Source: Oreocharis arfaki
Taxonomy: Eukaryota; Chordata; Aves; Passeriformes; Paramythiidae
Reading direction: 5' to 3'
Assembly: GCA_013398015.1 (NCBI GenBank)
Contig: VZRR01006730.1
Location: forward strand, 1,541,933 to 1,605,932
DNA length: 64,000 nucleotides
Shown here: positions 12,001 to 25,600 of the stretch, piece by piece
Numbering within the stretch: the first letter of the stretch is position 1
How the letters are laid out: the number at the start of each line of letters is the position of its first letter
Translations under genes and position numbers: made by a program
Notes under the pieces: generated by a model
Databases searched by the model: none
Told to the model about the DNA's origin: nothing
The model's input: the letters and a program-made list of their open reading frames with translations, nothing else

Positions 12001-13773
12001 AGACTCAGACTCAGACAGGCTTTCTGGCCTGCTGTTAATTCCCACAGGATGGAAATACGAGATAGATGTCTGAGCAAGCAATTAACATCCCTATTGCTTC
12101 TGTCTTCCAGAATAACCTTAGCATCATTAAAGGGCAATAACAAAGCAGATAAGTGTTATCCTTTGAAGAGGCTTAAAATACAAGAAGAATAGAACAGAGT
12201 GGCAGAGTGACTACTTTAGTTTGCTTTGCGCAGAAATGTGTTTACACTGAATAATTCACATTTGGTGCAGTTGCAACCTTTTCCTCTCTCAGAAGGCTTG
12301 CTCAACCTGCAAACAAGCTCATTACATTAAAAAGTCTTGACGCCTTGAAACTGAAAGGAAATCAATGCTCTTGGGCAACGCATTACATTACAAGGCACAA
12401 GTCATATATTTTATAAGCTCATTATTGGCACAAGACCCATTAAAACATTTAGTAAACTTTTCATGAGTACAGACTTTCCAGCTGACATTATTTCAAGTAA
12501 CAGGCTATTTTTTAGGCAAGGACTAATTTCTCTTGACAAATTTGTCCTACTACTACCTAGTAGTGAAGGATTTAGGGGAGTAAGCTTCGCCACAAAGTTC
12601 CTTGTGTACACAAAGCAGCACAGTCAGTTTCTCTTGTTCCTTAGGGCTTTTAATGGCTTTCCAGCTGTATTTAGAATGCAATTCAGAAATTCTTCCATAG
12701 GACAAATTCTTCTAGCAAATCCTTGAGTTTGCTTCATGGACCTCTCAAGAATAACAACTTTCCATCCTATTCCTAGTTTTTACTTCGCTCCTACCCTTAT
12801 TAAATTAAAAAATTTCTCCCCTTTTATTCCTATTCTCTCAAGTTTCATTTAAGCAAACTATTCAAAGCCTAACTGAAATTGTAGGGTTTTGACATCAACT
12901 ACTTGTTCATTTTAATTTTGGTCTAGATAGACTTGTTGGACTGTATTCTTGGCAAGTATTCTCTGCAGTGTGCATCATCACAGCACAGTATTAGCTGTGA
13001 CAATCCTGTGGGGAATGTTGAGCAATGTCCAGCATGAGGACCAGAGCAAAGCTAGGCATGAAAAGACAAAGAGAAGCTCATCTGGACTGCAACTTCATCT
13101 GTGAATGGAGAAAATTACGGGTTCCTCAGTTGTCACCTCCTGATTGCCAAAACCCTTTAAAACTCCATGTGTAATAACTTGCTCCATTGGCAAGTGGCAT
13201 AAACAGCACGGACAGCTTAAGGGACTCGGTGACAAACTATTGTCCCTTGAGTCTACATTTGATGAACTGAAAAGTTCAGGGAGATGGGGAAGGTACAGTG
13301 ACAAGGTTTCAAGGAAATCATAGAATTTCATCTTCAGGCTAAGATGCACACTCCTAAGAAGGCTGAAAATCTCTTGGCAGAAAGCAATCAGACTAGAAAG
13401 GGGGCAAACTTGACAGAAACGCCCAGTGAAGCTGTCCTCTTGCATTAACCTCAGCCTTCCAAAGGCTGAGATCTCTGCTAATGCTCTGTTGGAGGCTGTG
13501 TCACTTGGAGGCACAGCACTTGAGGACAACAGACCACTTTTGTGATGCCAGAAACAAATGTGTGGCACTGCCCCTGCCAGATTCTACACAGTGGTCTGGG
13601 GGTAGATTCAGCACTTAAGGAGTATGGAAATACGTATAAGAGAGGGAAGGGCACGACGGGTTCTAGAATCAGAAAGAAAGCTGTTAGGAAGGACTCTAAG
13701 CACCAAGAAATATTCACACTGTAAAAAGCATGATCTGACAGGAAGACGAAAGATGAGTACTCGGTGTTTATTT
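6043..13773. other. Intergenic, no gene recognised
   Basis: This is AT-rich sequence with scattered short open frames (up to about 115 codons, for example near 10171-10518 on plus and 13095-13568 on minus). None carries a domain or motif I can name. An AT dinucleotide run lies near 7928-7952. Long poly-T and poly-A tracts occur at about 8108-8122 and 10071-10082. Confidence 0.45.
7928..7952. repeat. (TA)n microsatellite
   Basis: An alternating TA run with one GTG interruption is followed by more TATA and ACACAT sequence. It is a simple repeat. Confidence 0.85.
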
Positions 13774-14165
13774 TTCACAGAATATGTGAGAATGGAAGAG
13801 ACCTTCTGTGCTTGACTAGTCAAGCTGGGTGAGCTACAGCAAGTTGCCCAAGACTGCATCCAGTTGAGTTTTGAATATTACTAAGGATGGAGACTTCACG
13901 GCCTCCCTGGGAAACATGTTCCAGTGTTAAATTACAGAAAAAAAGTGTCTTATTTTACTGTCTTCTTGTTTGTGCTCATTGCTTCTTTTCACTAGGCACT
14001 AAGAAGAGTCTGGGTCCATCCTTTTAACACCACCCCTTCATATATTTATACATTTTGATAAGAAGTTCCTTGAGCCTTCTCTTCTCCAGGCTAAACGCTT
14101 CTAGCTCTCTTCCTTCTACAAGGATACCTTTGGTCATTCTTGAGGCCCTGGATGGATAGCCCCAG
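13774..14165 (-). mobile_element. Degraded CR1 LINE, 3' end fragment
   Basis: Read on the plus strand, the block opens with cacagaatatgtgagaatgg, a diverged form of the CR1 3'-terminal repeat in reverse complement. It continues with recognisable CR1 3' landmarks: a segment like caacttgcccaagactgcatcc, gatggagacttcacggcctccc, gggaaacatgttccagtgtt, and later cttctccaggctaaacgctt. The element therefore lies in minus orientation. It is old, with substitutions and indels throughout, and 5'-truncated as most CR1 copies are. The far boundary near 14165 is approximate. Confidence 0.8.
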
Positions 14166-17100
14166 GATGACCATTTTCTGGCTGGTTGGACAGTTCAGCT
14201 CCTCAAAGCAGTGTCTTTTTTACCTTTCCTGAAACGCTGACAATTAGACACTGATGTTCCTACTAGTAGTAATTTCTCTGATGCTTACCTCATGAACTTG
14301 AGCTTTAACTCCTTCCCATACCGATGGTTAATAAGATATTTTATCACAGATCGGGGAGACCAGAAGATATTTATGAGGGTATCAGTTGAACCAAGTACTT
14401 ATATTAAAAATATCTCATAGACAGACTGGACTCAGAGAATTCTTCTCTTTCCTTTTAAAGAGAAGTTTAGGTTACATGGTAACACTGAATTTTAATTCTT
14501 GTTTCTGTGTAGAAACCTGACTGACAAATTATTGTATTTTCACGGAAGTAGGAAGTATTACTGTAATTTCTTTAAACTGTTTTTCTTCTTTCTGTCTCTA
14601 ATGATAATTTAAAAATGAAATTTAAATTAAATTTAAATAAATTTAAATAAAATTGATGCTAACAGCAGTTAATCTCAAAGAGAGCATGACTGTAAGCACT
14701 GCTGCAGGTAGTAAATCGCATTTAAAGCAAAGTAGTTGAAAGTGGGGCTAAGTGACCCTCCCCCATGTAAAACATCAGCAGCTGTCAGCACTCTCTTTAT
14801 TCTAACATTTTTTTATCTGATGTTTCTAGCTCCTATGTTGTCTTGCCTATACTTAAAATTATTAAAATGGGAATTAATAACAATTGTTCCGGTATGAGCC
14901 AAGAGATATCACAAGCCCAGATTCCCACTGGGAATTATTCCAGAATGTCTGTGTGGTAAGCTGAAGCTTGTAGCCAAGACTCTATCATGGTTAGGAAATT
15001 TTAGCAAACAATTCTTAAAAGACATACACTCTCTCTAGTGTTTTTTGTTTCCTGGAATCTTCTTGCTGAGGAAGATTTTGTTAAATAAGAAAAATGCACA
15101 GTGCCAATTTACCTGTGAAGAAAGTAAAATAATATAAACCCAAGAACAGTTGTATACGTATCGATCATATATTTCACATATACTGCTGCAACACAGAACT
15201 GCAATAGGATACAAAGGTATGTCTAGTTTTCAGCAAATGACTCACTCCTGCACTGCTGTAAAACAGGAGTTAGCTAATTTTTTTTAAAAAAACAGCTGAA
15301 CACTTAGCATCTCAGAAGCTTAATAATTAAGGCACCTCAGAAACTGGTAGTTAGAGGGGAGAAAATTCTTAAGTGGAAGCATGGCTTGGAACCTAATAGA
15401 TAGAGGCTGAGCTGTAAGAAAATGAATGTTAATGATCAGTTTTGTGTTTTTGTTATATTTTCACCTTTTTGGTTAGAACCTGCCAAGGTAAAAAAAATCA
15501 CAACACCTAAGTAAAACTCAGTTTTAAAAATGTCCCTTTTCAATTACATAACTGCATGTCTTATCTTGTCAGTTTTCTTGTCAGATTCAATTCCTTGTCA
15601 CTAACAAGTCCCCATCTGAATGCTGCAATGAAAAAAGCATCAAGTATTTAAGTAAATTAGATGTGGATAGGAAATGCAGAATAGTGTAAACCTAGACAAC
15701 AATTCCAGAAAGTCTATCTAGTGTTTCTTGCAAAGATTTGAAAGACCAAAGAAAAACAAATTAACTTGAGAAAAAGACAAAAAGACAGAACTAGAACATT
15801 ATGAAGGGCTGGTCTAGTGCATCTGGGCAGTAAAAAGGCAGTAAAATTTTTGCCATCTGGTAAGGAAGAAAACAGCAAAGGACAGTGGAAAACAGGACGA
15901 ACAGCTTAGTTTTAATTGAGACAGATCATCTCAAAAACTGACCAACCAAACTCTCCCCCCCCCAATATCAGAGATGCAGAATTTCTATAATGAGGAAAAA
16001 ACATTCTATAGTACCTGCACAAATCAGTATTTGCTGCCAGTGTCTGACACATCCTTGAATAAGATTAACCACTAAGGTTCAGTATGAAGTTAAATCTGAT
16101 AAGTTCAGCCATTCTGGGAGCTTTCCTAGACTGACTAAAATTCTGAACATTTTGTCCAGGCTTGCACCACACACATTGTAAAACCTGGAATTAATTCTTC
16201 AAGAGTCTGCCCACTGCGATTGTTCTAAAGTCTTGTTTAACAAAGAGAAAGGAAAAATGTACATGTTCCCAATGATAGCTAAATCCCTGAAAATTTTATA
16301 AAAGGATGAAATGTGTGAGAGAGGGAGGGAAGTATGCAATTAGCTGTTCTCTGAATTATCCTAAGTGGAATGATCAGAAACAGAAGACCACGGTGCAGCA
16401 CTTCACAGTTACCCTCAGTAGGCACAAGGCTGTGTTGTGCTATGTTCCACTTACTGCCTGGCCTTCAGGACAGGGTCACACTGTGCATGTCCCTGCGCCA
16501 CAGAAAAACTCATCCAGCTAATGGTAATGGTAACAGGGGCCTGCGGGCAGCTCCAACTCAGCAGCAGCAACTGCACCACCTGCCTGCCCTTGCTTTTATC
16601 TGAAAAGTACAGCAACAAGTTCTCATGAGAACTTTTTGTTCGACACTAGAAATGATGAATAGAGTTATTTTCTTTCAAGAAAATCCTGCAAGAGTTCAGA
16701 GACCAGAATGCTGTATCATCTTTCCATGGGTGGGATCTGCACAGTGTGCTGTGTCCTGATCGGAGGCCTGCTGATGCCGTGCAGCTCAGGGTTCCCAGCA
16801 TCTGAAGGGATGTAAAATTATCTGAACCATCCCCTCTTTCTTTCTTGTGCCAGTGTAAATGAAAAGTGTTTTAAGAGATACTTTTCAGAGTCTGAGTCCT
16901 TTTCCTACTGGGATCATACTGAAAACCAGCTCTTCTTGGGGAAAAAATTGTAAGAATATGTCAATGAGAAGACGGTAAGTCAGCAGGGAAACAGGTTTGT
17001 TTAAGGATTCGAGGTGATATTTACTATAATGCAATATTATATTTTAATTAAAATTATTATCTGTCTTCAGGATAGCCAAAATTACTTCAGAGAGATGACA

Positions 17101-17910
17101 AGATGCCAGCATTTCTCAGTTTCACATGGAAGTACTCATGTTTTCACCAAAACTAAATCTCAAGTTCTGCTTCGTTAAAGAAAAACTTTACATGAAACTC
17201 TTCACTAAAGTATCATTCACTAGAAGATTGATATTAACTCCATCAGGAAAACTACAATTCATACTCTCCACCTCCAGAAGTGCTTGACCCAGACCTGCCC
17301 TCTTTCCATGCTTTCTTTTCTTTTGGCTGATCAACAGAGAAGGAAGGAGGCAGGCAGCCTTTGTCTCTGCTGCTTGTGAATGGTCAGCCCAATGTACTAG
17401 ACTCCACTGAGGATGGCACTCTAGGAATTTAAAAATACCATGTTTTACATCTGGTTGCTTACAGGACTGTGTTCCATGCTTCTTTCTCAGTGGCTCTGTA
17501 ACTTCCTGCCTCTGCCTTTTCTGCTCCAGGCCATATTTTCCATTTTTTCTTTTTTTGCAAAGTGCTGATGTAAGACTCAGTCTTTTGATACTTGGAAACC
17601 TTCTGTACATGCCTGCAGCAGCAAACCAGAATATATCTGGCAGAATATACAAGGCAGAAGTGCATCAGTTCTCCAGTTATAAAGTGGCTTCTTTCTGAGG
17701 GATTCCCAGTACCAGCTCATTTCTGTGTCAGGTTTCACATTCCAAAACCTGCAGCAGTTTTCTTCCCACCAGATATATTTTAAACAATTTTCAATTAAAA
17801 CTGGTGTCACTTTGGCATGATGAGTACTCTTTTTCTGCGCACAGTCATTCATTTTATTTTAAATGTTTTTCAGACTGTCCACTTTTTCTTTTGTGCCAAC
17901 ATGTTTTTTC
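14166..17910. other. Intergenic, no gene recognised
   Basis: This is AT-rich sequence including an AAATTT-type low-complexity patch near 14612-14651. A 154-codon minus-strand frame at 17188-17652 is Lys/Arg/Gln-rich and matches no family I recognise. It has no signal peptide or splice context and is treated as chance. Confidence 0.45.
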
Positions 17911-17916
17911 ATCAAA

Positions 17917-18333
17917 TGTTGCAGTGCGCTCCCTGCAAACTGGGCACGGCCATCTCCTCCCCTCCCCTGAGTGTTTCTCCCCTCCCACAATCCCTCCCAT
18001 TGGCTCTGTACCCCCAGCCCGCCAAATTCAAACCCCGCGTCCCTGCACCATTGGGTGTTCTGTATCTTCCCCTGCTGGCTCACAGGGGTATAGCTGTGAG
18101 TGTGAAACGCATTGTCTCGCTTCTCCTGGCACGACCCCGGTGCCATAATAAACCCCACACCATCTGGAGAAGCCGCTCCGCCTCGTCTCTCCTTCCTCAG
18201 CGCGCCTGTACCATCGGTGGGTTGGGCGAACCCCTGCTGGAACTTCGCCAGCCCTCCCGCGCCTCTGAGCGATCTGGCCAGCTTCCCCCCAGACCGGGTG
18301 GGTGCTCGGCACTGTAGTAGGCAGTACTGCGGA
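17917..18333 (+). mobile_element. Solo LTR, GC-rich, with short target-site duplication
   Basis: A sharply GC-richer block stands in AT-rich surroundings. It begins TGTTGCAGTGC and ends ACTGCGGA, imperfect inverted termini sharing GCAGT/ACTGC. It is flanked by atcaaa at 17911-17916 and again at 18334-18339, consistent with a 5-6 bp target-site duplication. Inside are an inverted CCAAT core (cattggctc, near 18000), an AATAAA signal at 18147-18152 and, after it, a C/T-rich segment like a U5 region. These features together fit a solo long terminal repeat on the plus strand. No gag, pol or env remains. Several short frames overlap it in all phases and are not genes. Confidence 0.65.
18147..18152 (+). 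promoter_or_regulatory. AATAAA polyadenylation signal of the LTR
   Basis: A canonical hexamer in ccataataaacccc, about 230 bp into the 417-bp element, is followed by C/T-rich sequence. This is the expected position at the R region of an LTR. Confidence 0.5.
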
Positions 18334-18339
18334 ATCAAA

Positions 18340-19072
18340 AGGTTCCATTAAATATTTAAATATTCTAATGATGCTAATGCAAGTCAAGGAAGGTGTAGGC
18401 GATGCAATTGCTCAGTGCTCTACCAGAGCAGCATTTCAACTGTGTGGTTCAGACAAATCTTGCACTCTTCCACTTGACAGATAGCAGCTTTCAGAATAGA
18501 AGTCTGGATCTACATCAGTTTTTTAAGTGTGAATACTACCAAACTTGGCCTGAATTTGGATACAGGTTCTCTTTTGGATCCAGCAGTTTCTATTTCACTA
18601 TTGAATTCATCAAAACTCTGGAAACACAAACTCATGAGCTTTGAGAAGTGCACATCAGGCCAACAGTCCAGCAATTTCCTTGTAATTCTGTATTTAGTGA
18701 GAAGCCATATGCCCTTAGTGTATAACCACATGCACTTTCGGAAAGTGGAACCATCCGCTGGACACAGCGTTTCTTTTAAAAATATTTACATTACAGATTT
18801 TATAGAATTCCATATGGCCACTATCAGGGTCACTTGTGTCTCTTGGCTTGGAAATGTACACCAAAAACCTCTTTCTCAATGGATTTTCTTTCTTATTATT
18901 TAAACAGGCTACCTTCTGTCTGTGAAATCAGTTTCTTGACTACCTCACAAAAAAAAAAAATAGCTTTTTAAACACTCCCCCAAAATAAATTCTAGATATT
19001 CTCAGTCATTTAAAAGAATCACCAAATCACCAAGCTTCCGACAGTATTGTTTTTTGCCTAGCAATAATTTTC
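18340..19072. other. Intergenic, no gene recognised
   Basis: Short overlapping frames occur on both strands, including a 124-codon plus frame at 18529-18903. None has identifiable features. A poly-A tract lies near 18949-18960. Confidence 0.4.
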
Positions 19073-19612
19073 ACAATATCTGTTGCTGTGCACACTAAAT
19101 TGTGCTTTTGAGTTAGGGCACCTGTTTGAGCCAGTCACCACTGCAATCTGGGAGGCCCTTCCCATAATTTTGAAAACCACAGATAAAAATCTACACCTTG
19201 ATATTACAACTGCTGTTCTTCATTTCTTGTTCTCAGCTTTGACTGAGATGCCCTTTGAGGCTGCTCCCAGTTATTCTACAAAATACCCAGTGACAATAAA
19301 CCCTCTCTCTGTATTTATGTGTAAGTGTATACAATGCCACATACAATATCTGTTGCTGTGCACACTAAATTGTGCTTTTGAGTTAGGGCACCTGTTTGAG
19401 CCAGTCACCACTGCAATCTGGGAGGCCCTTCCCATAATTTTGAAAACCACAGATAAAAATCTACACCTTGATATTACAACTGCTGTTCTTCATTTCTTGT
19501 TCTCAGCTTTGACTGAGATGCCCTTTGAGGCTGCTCCCAGTTATTCTACAAAATACCCAGTGACAATAAACCCTCTCTCTGTATTTATGTGTAAGTGTAT
19601 ACAATGCCACAT
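19073..19612 (+). repeat. Perfect 270-bp tandem duplication (two copies)
   Basis: The sequence 19073-19342 is repeated base for base at 19343-19612; I see no difference between the two copies. The junction acacata then caatatc is flush, with no added bases. Because 270 is a multiple of three and the unit has one open plus frame, a 188-codon frame (19083-19649) spans both copies and repeats a 90-residue block. No domain is recognisable, so the frame is more likely a by-product than a gene. Perfect identity points to a very recent duplication, or to an assembly duplication. Confidence 0.9.
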
Positions 19613-22600
19613 ATACACACGCATAAAAACACACTATATGAATATATAAAAACATATTTTTGTGTATAAAAGCATGCCTCACAAACACCTAGCTGCAATA
19701 TTTGGCTGCTAAGGCTTTTCAGAGGCTGTCTCAGATCTTTCTGTGTTTAAATACTCCTTCCCACTCTGACAGGTGGGTTTGAATTAACATCTTTATACCT
19801 TGCATTGCTACTGGGTACAATTGCAAGGTGTTTCATTTCCTCAGGATTAAACACTTTGTTCAGAGACAGTGGAAGCAAATTCTGCTTCCTGTTGAAAGAC
19901 TTCTGTTGTTGCCTTGATGCATCATGGATTTTTTGTTGCTCTGTTCTAGTCTATTCAACTCCCCATTGTAAAACCAACCAATCTCTCTAGACTCCTTGTC
20001 TGCCCCTTCCGCCCTTGTCACTTGGAAAGGGTTTTTAATTCTGCTGTAAACAGCGACCAGTTTTCAGCTCAGGTAGCTGTTGTATGATTTCTTGATCACA
20101 GCATGTTTTTATTTGCAGGGGCCTCAAATTCTACAGTTCATCCAGTTTTGTATTAATTGATTGAGTAATGGGTGAGTATTCAGGTTTACCCACAGGTTAG
20201 CTGTTGCTTAGAGGTGGTTCTGATGCCTTCTTTTGGGTCACAAAGCTGGTCCTATGCAGATTTTCAACCACAGTAAGTATGGTTCTGTTTTTTCTTCATT
20301 TCTCCCTGCTAAATTTTGGATGAAGTGGCTGTGATATACTGCAGTGTTATGTTCTCTCTCCCTCACCAAACAGAAACAAAACTGAAAACAACTTTTCTAT
20401 GTGTCCAAATTACAGGATTACAGAAAAAGTAAGAAGCTGAGCTACTTTAAAATTATTATTGTTATTACTATTAATAGTAGTAGTATCTTATTTACTCAGT
20501 AGTTTTGTCATATAATGGCATATTTCTTTTAGCAGCTTCTCCCTTCCCCTTTATCCTGTCCTCTTATGCTGCTCATGTAATAAGAAAAAAGAAACTGGGC
20601 ATGCCCAAGAGAGTCATGGCACCAATCCACCACTATGGGATAAGAGATTTGCTGTAGGGGAAACAGACCTGTGATAGGAATGAATCCACACGCTTCAGTG
20701 ATGATAACTGAAGTTATTTTCAGCAGAGCTGTTTCTCGCATTACTTCCTTGCTGTTTTGCCATCGGGGTTAGCCAGCCATTTGGAGACACGGCATCTTCT
20801 TTGGGTTGTTATGAAAACAGCAGGTGCCACTGCTGGTTTTCCGCTGGGACTGAATGAAGTGTTCAGTAAACAGAATGGTCCTACCTAAGGCAAGTTATAT
20901 ATTATATTGAGAGGTAACTGCCATTCCTTCCCTGTCTTTCATCAGCTCACACAACATGAAATAGTAAAACTGGCAACAATTTCCATAACACGTTTCATCT
21001 AGACGCATCCCAAAGCCTTTACAGAGATCCATTTTCCCTGCTGTTAAAGCACGAGAATTTTCAGTATCCAGTAAACACTATACAAAATTCCAGGACAGGA
21101 AATGGAACACTAACAAAAATCCCATACCTGGACTAGGCAAAAGTTTACTGTCTTGGAGAAATAAACCTTCTGAACAGCCCAACAGAATTATCCCATCCAT
21201 GTGCTTCAAAATGGCTCTTGAGACATCTGTAGTTTGGAAACAAAACCATGTTCAAGGTTCATAGACTATGCTTACTTAGCCTGCCAGAAAACTATTTTAT
21301 ACTTTGTCTTTTTTGACGAACCAGCCAGGAAACTGTGCCAAAATGGACAGCCATTTGCTACAATCAGTCGTTCAGTGTAGGATGATGTGCAGATGCTTTG
21401 TACATAACGTAAAAAGACACTGTCATTGCCCTGAATAAATTACAATATAAGCACAGAAATAAAGCAATGCCAGTGGAAACAGAGGAGGAACAACCGAAAT
21501 ACTTAAATACAGCAAAAACATAATGGGTACCAAACTATTCCTTAAACTTAGAAGGACTACCACAAAATACATTATAAATATAGGGTTTACCTGCACAAGG
21601 CTCTATTTGATCATTACTCTTGTGGATTGTTTCTATCTTATTAAAACTGAATGGTAGAAATTGAAAAGAGATGATGAAGATGTGAAGATGATTGACACAA
21701 ACTACAAGATGGATTAGCATTGGTGAGAAAATAAGAAAAAAGAAGGAGATAACGACATTTGAGCAAGGAAGAAATACCCTGTGCAGCATGACAGGCTCAA
21801 GAAATCACCTTAGGACCACAGAGCTAGTAAAAGTAAGGGAAACAGTATTTCATATCCAGGTAGGTTAGCAGGGATACCTTTTCATGTGTTTGAACTTGTC
21901 TGTTTATTCTGTTGCTGAGGCAGTGTCTTTAGAACTGGGTATTTTCCACTTGAAATGTTTTTTTTAACAGTCACTTATATCTTGCTACGACTGAACTGGC
22001 TATCATAGAACTATTAGTGTGCTATGCTACTCCAATTCAGCTGGGTCAAATGCTTGCTGCAAACCTAAAGAATGAAAAATATTTAGGAATATATTTCTGC
22101 AATGTTTGAAATAGAGTGGTCAGAGATGTCTGCATTGGGAAATTAGAGTGATCCAAAAAGGCTCAAAAAATACCCTTCTGCTACTTGATAATTATTAAAA
22201 CTTTAAAAAAAATGCATCAGGAACAGTAATGCTGACTGCTAGGAAAACATATCTCTATAACAGTGTATGGAAATCAGCGCCCTCAGCAGGGGGTTGTGTC
22301 TCGGGCTGCACCTCGCACTGTGCTTGTGGTGCTGGATTTTAAAGCTCTGCTGCCACCTTCAGGGGTCTGTCCTTCATGTCACTGCAAACTGTGAGCGCTC
22401 TCTGGAAACTTCCCCATCAGAAGGGCACTCCGATCGGTATGTCAGGCTCCATCATGACTGCCCTTTCGATTACACCGCCCTCACTTGGACCCAAAAAGGC
22501 CGAATAAATTCAAGGCTAAGCTGAAAAGAAGTCCAAGATAAATTTGGTCTATACTTAGTAATTTAATTACAATTGCCTTTTACTAGATTATGCCATTCCT

Positions 22601-25600
22601 GTGAGCTTATTTCTACTGTGGCAAAATATGTCATTAACCTGTTATGAAAAGAATGCAAACCTGACTAAGGAATTAATTTATTTGAACTTCTTATCTATAA
22701 AGAGAGGTGTGATTGCTTCTTAACACGGAACAATCCTGCTCTCGGCCAGGTGACCATCTTCAACAAGTGTCAGCCCAATGTTTTCTCCTCTCTTGCTATT
22801 AGCATACTTTAAAAAACCCTTCGTATCCGACACAACACGGGCCAGTTCCAACTCTTATTGAGCTTTGGCTTTTTGTGTCTTCTCCCTGCATATACAAACC
22901 ACAGCTCTGAACCACATATTCTACAGATTTATTGCTGGAAAGAAAGATAAAGAGTTCTAATATAAGGATGAGGGTGATTTTCAGATTTGATCCCTCTACA
23001 TGTCAGTTCTAAGAGCAAAATAAATGAGATAGAGTGAGCACACTCCCGCATTTGCAGAGACTAAGAAAATTTCTACCTTTCTTTCTACCTGGAAGTGCTG
23101 GCTCCCAAGGTACCTTTTTACCTACCCTGAACAACAGCACTGGAGATGAATAGATTTATTGCTGATTCCATCAAAGTTCTGACTTACCTTTGGCATCTAA
23201 CAGGTTGATTTGTTTCTAATTTGGAGAGTTCAGTTTCAGGTCATTTTCTGATTCCTCTTAATTTTTTTGGCAGGGTTCTCTCTACTACATTCAGCATGAG
23301 ATCACTTTGATAACAGAAATAATTAAATATTTAAGATAGACAGACAAGATTTTTCTTTATGTGAACTAAAGGTAAGGTTAAGTAACCCTTACCTTCAAAT
23401 TTGATTTTTTTTTTGGAAACTGCTTTGCTTCTTAAAATGACTGATTTCGTGAACAGCAGCGACAGAAGCTTATGGCTGACAAATGTCGGTTTTGAAAGCA
23501 TTTGAGATTAAAAAAGAGTTAAAAACTGGCACTGACATTTTATTTCCAGATTTGGTTTTTGTGATAGAATCATTAGACACTGCAGCCTTGAACCTGCTGT
23601 CAAAAAAAAGAGACTGGAATCATAGTAAACTTTGTAATGTTTCCACTGTATTGGTAACAGGGGCTACAGAGCTCCTGAGTGACTGACATAAGTCTAAAAG
23701 TGTCATTGTTTGGCTCTGAAGCCCTCAACCCTAAGAATGCACGAGTTTCTCCACACGGTTACCTGGTAGCACAGTTAAAAGTGAGCATGTGCTCTGACGT
23801 GATCTCCACAACCTGCACTTCCTTCAGGAATATCCATCTGCTCCAGTGCAGGTCTTCCATTGACAGCAGTGACTATTCTTCTCTGACATAGAGCATCTCC
23901 TCTGATCTTGGTATCCCCTGTCTTGTTCCTCACTCTTTTTGTTTCCTTCTCCTCTTTCCATTTAACATTTTATACTCTTTCTAAAGTACATTTCCACAGA
24001 GGTGCCACCAGCTTGGCTGCTGGGGTCAGCTGTGTCCTGGTGTGGGTCTGCGGTGCAGGTCTTTCCAGCTGGCTGTGTCCAGTGTGGGGCAGCCCCTGAC
24101 CTCTTCCCACAGGGGCCACTCCTGCAGCCTCTCTCTGCCCTGCTACCAAAACCTTGCCCCTCATACACAGCGTAAAGTGATATTATAAATAACACAAAAT
24201 TAACTTCCACTCATATACTTCTTGTTTGTGGTCCCTTCTCTCCAGAGATGGACTGAGGTTATGCAGAGGAATGACAGCAAGTGGGGCATTGTGTGACACT
24301 TCTTAGAGAAAATGACAAGCAGATTGTTGTAAATGAGTGGTTTAGGTTGTTCAAAGAATCTCCAGCAAAGATGTCAGCAAAAGTAGGTTTAATATTAAAG
24401 TGAAAGCACAACAAGGTTTGTTGGCAAGGTCCACTCTGCTACTTACCAGACAGTTAAAGGATGAAGGGAAAAATTGGACAGAAATCTAAAAAAAAATCAA
24501 TCAATCTAAAACTAAAATCAGCCAAAAATTATCTATGCAGAGGCTGGGCATGGAAGAGGGTAAGGATAGAAATGCTGTAGGGTAAAAGGACCAAGGACTG
24601 CCCCCCACTGAGTCACAAGGTTCAGGGTAGACCCCCTTGCTGAACTTAGTTCCTGAACTTGACCAGCAGTTTAGGCCTAAAGGTTTTAACAGCACTTCAA
24701 TTGATAGCTCAATTTAAACAATTTAGCAAAATATTCCTGTAAAATTTACTGTAGCACAACAGTAACTCACTTACAGACCTAAGTTACTTACAGGTCTAAA
24801 GTACTAAAGAAGCTTACAATGCAATATTTACAGTACACTTGCTACAGCATATTCACACCTGCACACACACACAGACCTAAAGGAGTATGTACAAGGTATA
24901 TACCTGCGGAAATCCCCCTCAAATTCAGCAAAATACTCCCATCAGATGCCTTTGCACCTTCTCTGTGGGCAAAGGGTTGAGCCTCTGGGAGTGAGGATTT
25001 CAGACCAGGCTCCATCATGAGCACTCAGTGGCAGCACTTTAACTATAGCAAATTTGAGAGTTAGCTGGTTGTCCCACTGAGGAGAAGGAGCCCGCTGCAC
25101 TCCAGGGGAGCACAAAGGGTCTCACTCTCAGGACCGCTGCTTATAGGGTCCCATAAGAAATGGTTTTAGTCATAGAAATTTTCCATCCTGACCACAATTC
25201 AAGCAGGCAATGTTCTTTGAACATTTGACAACAAAAATGTTATTCTGCTTGGGTTGTTATTCAGGCAAGAAAAATAAGTTTCCAAGGCTGTTTGTTTGTC
25301 AAGAAACAGAAGCTCTTCAGCCAGCTCCCATGTTCCTGTGAGCAGATGGTGTTTCTGATAAGCTCCAGAGGAGATGAGCCCAGGTGCTCCTCATCAAGGC
25401 TGAGGCATAACAAGCATTTCTGAGATCATGGTGTGGCCTGAGGAGAAGGGTGGGGTGCGTTGCACCACCGCAGCAGTAAAACCACTCTGGAGAAAGAGAT
25501 TTAATCCCAATATTTGCCATAAAATTACTAAACAGTACTTAGCAGTTCTTTAAAACAGCAATGACCAAGTTCTGTAAGGCAGGGAGATATTTTTCCTCCT

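Noticed and set aside
13095..13568. 157-codon minus-strand frame
   Set aside because: It has no recognisable domain, signal peptide or splice context, and overlapping frames exist on both strands.
17188..17652. 154-codon basic minus-strand frame
   Set aside because: Low-complexity Lys/Arg/Gln composition with no family motif; treated as chance.
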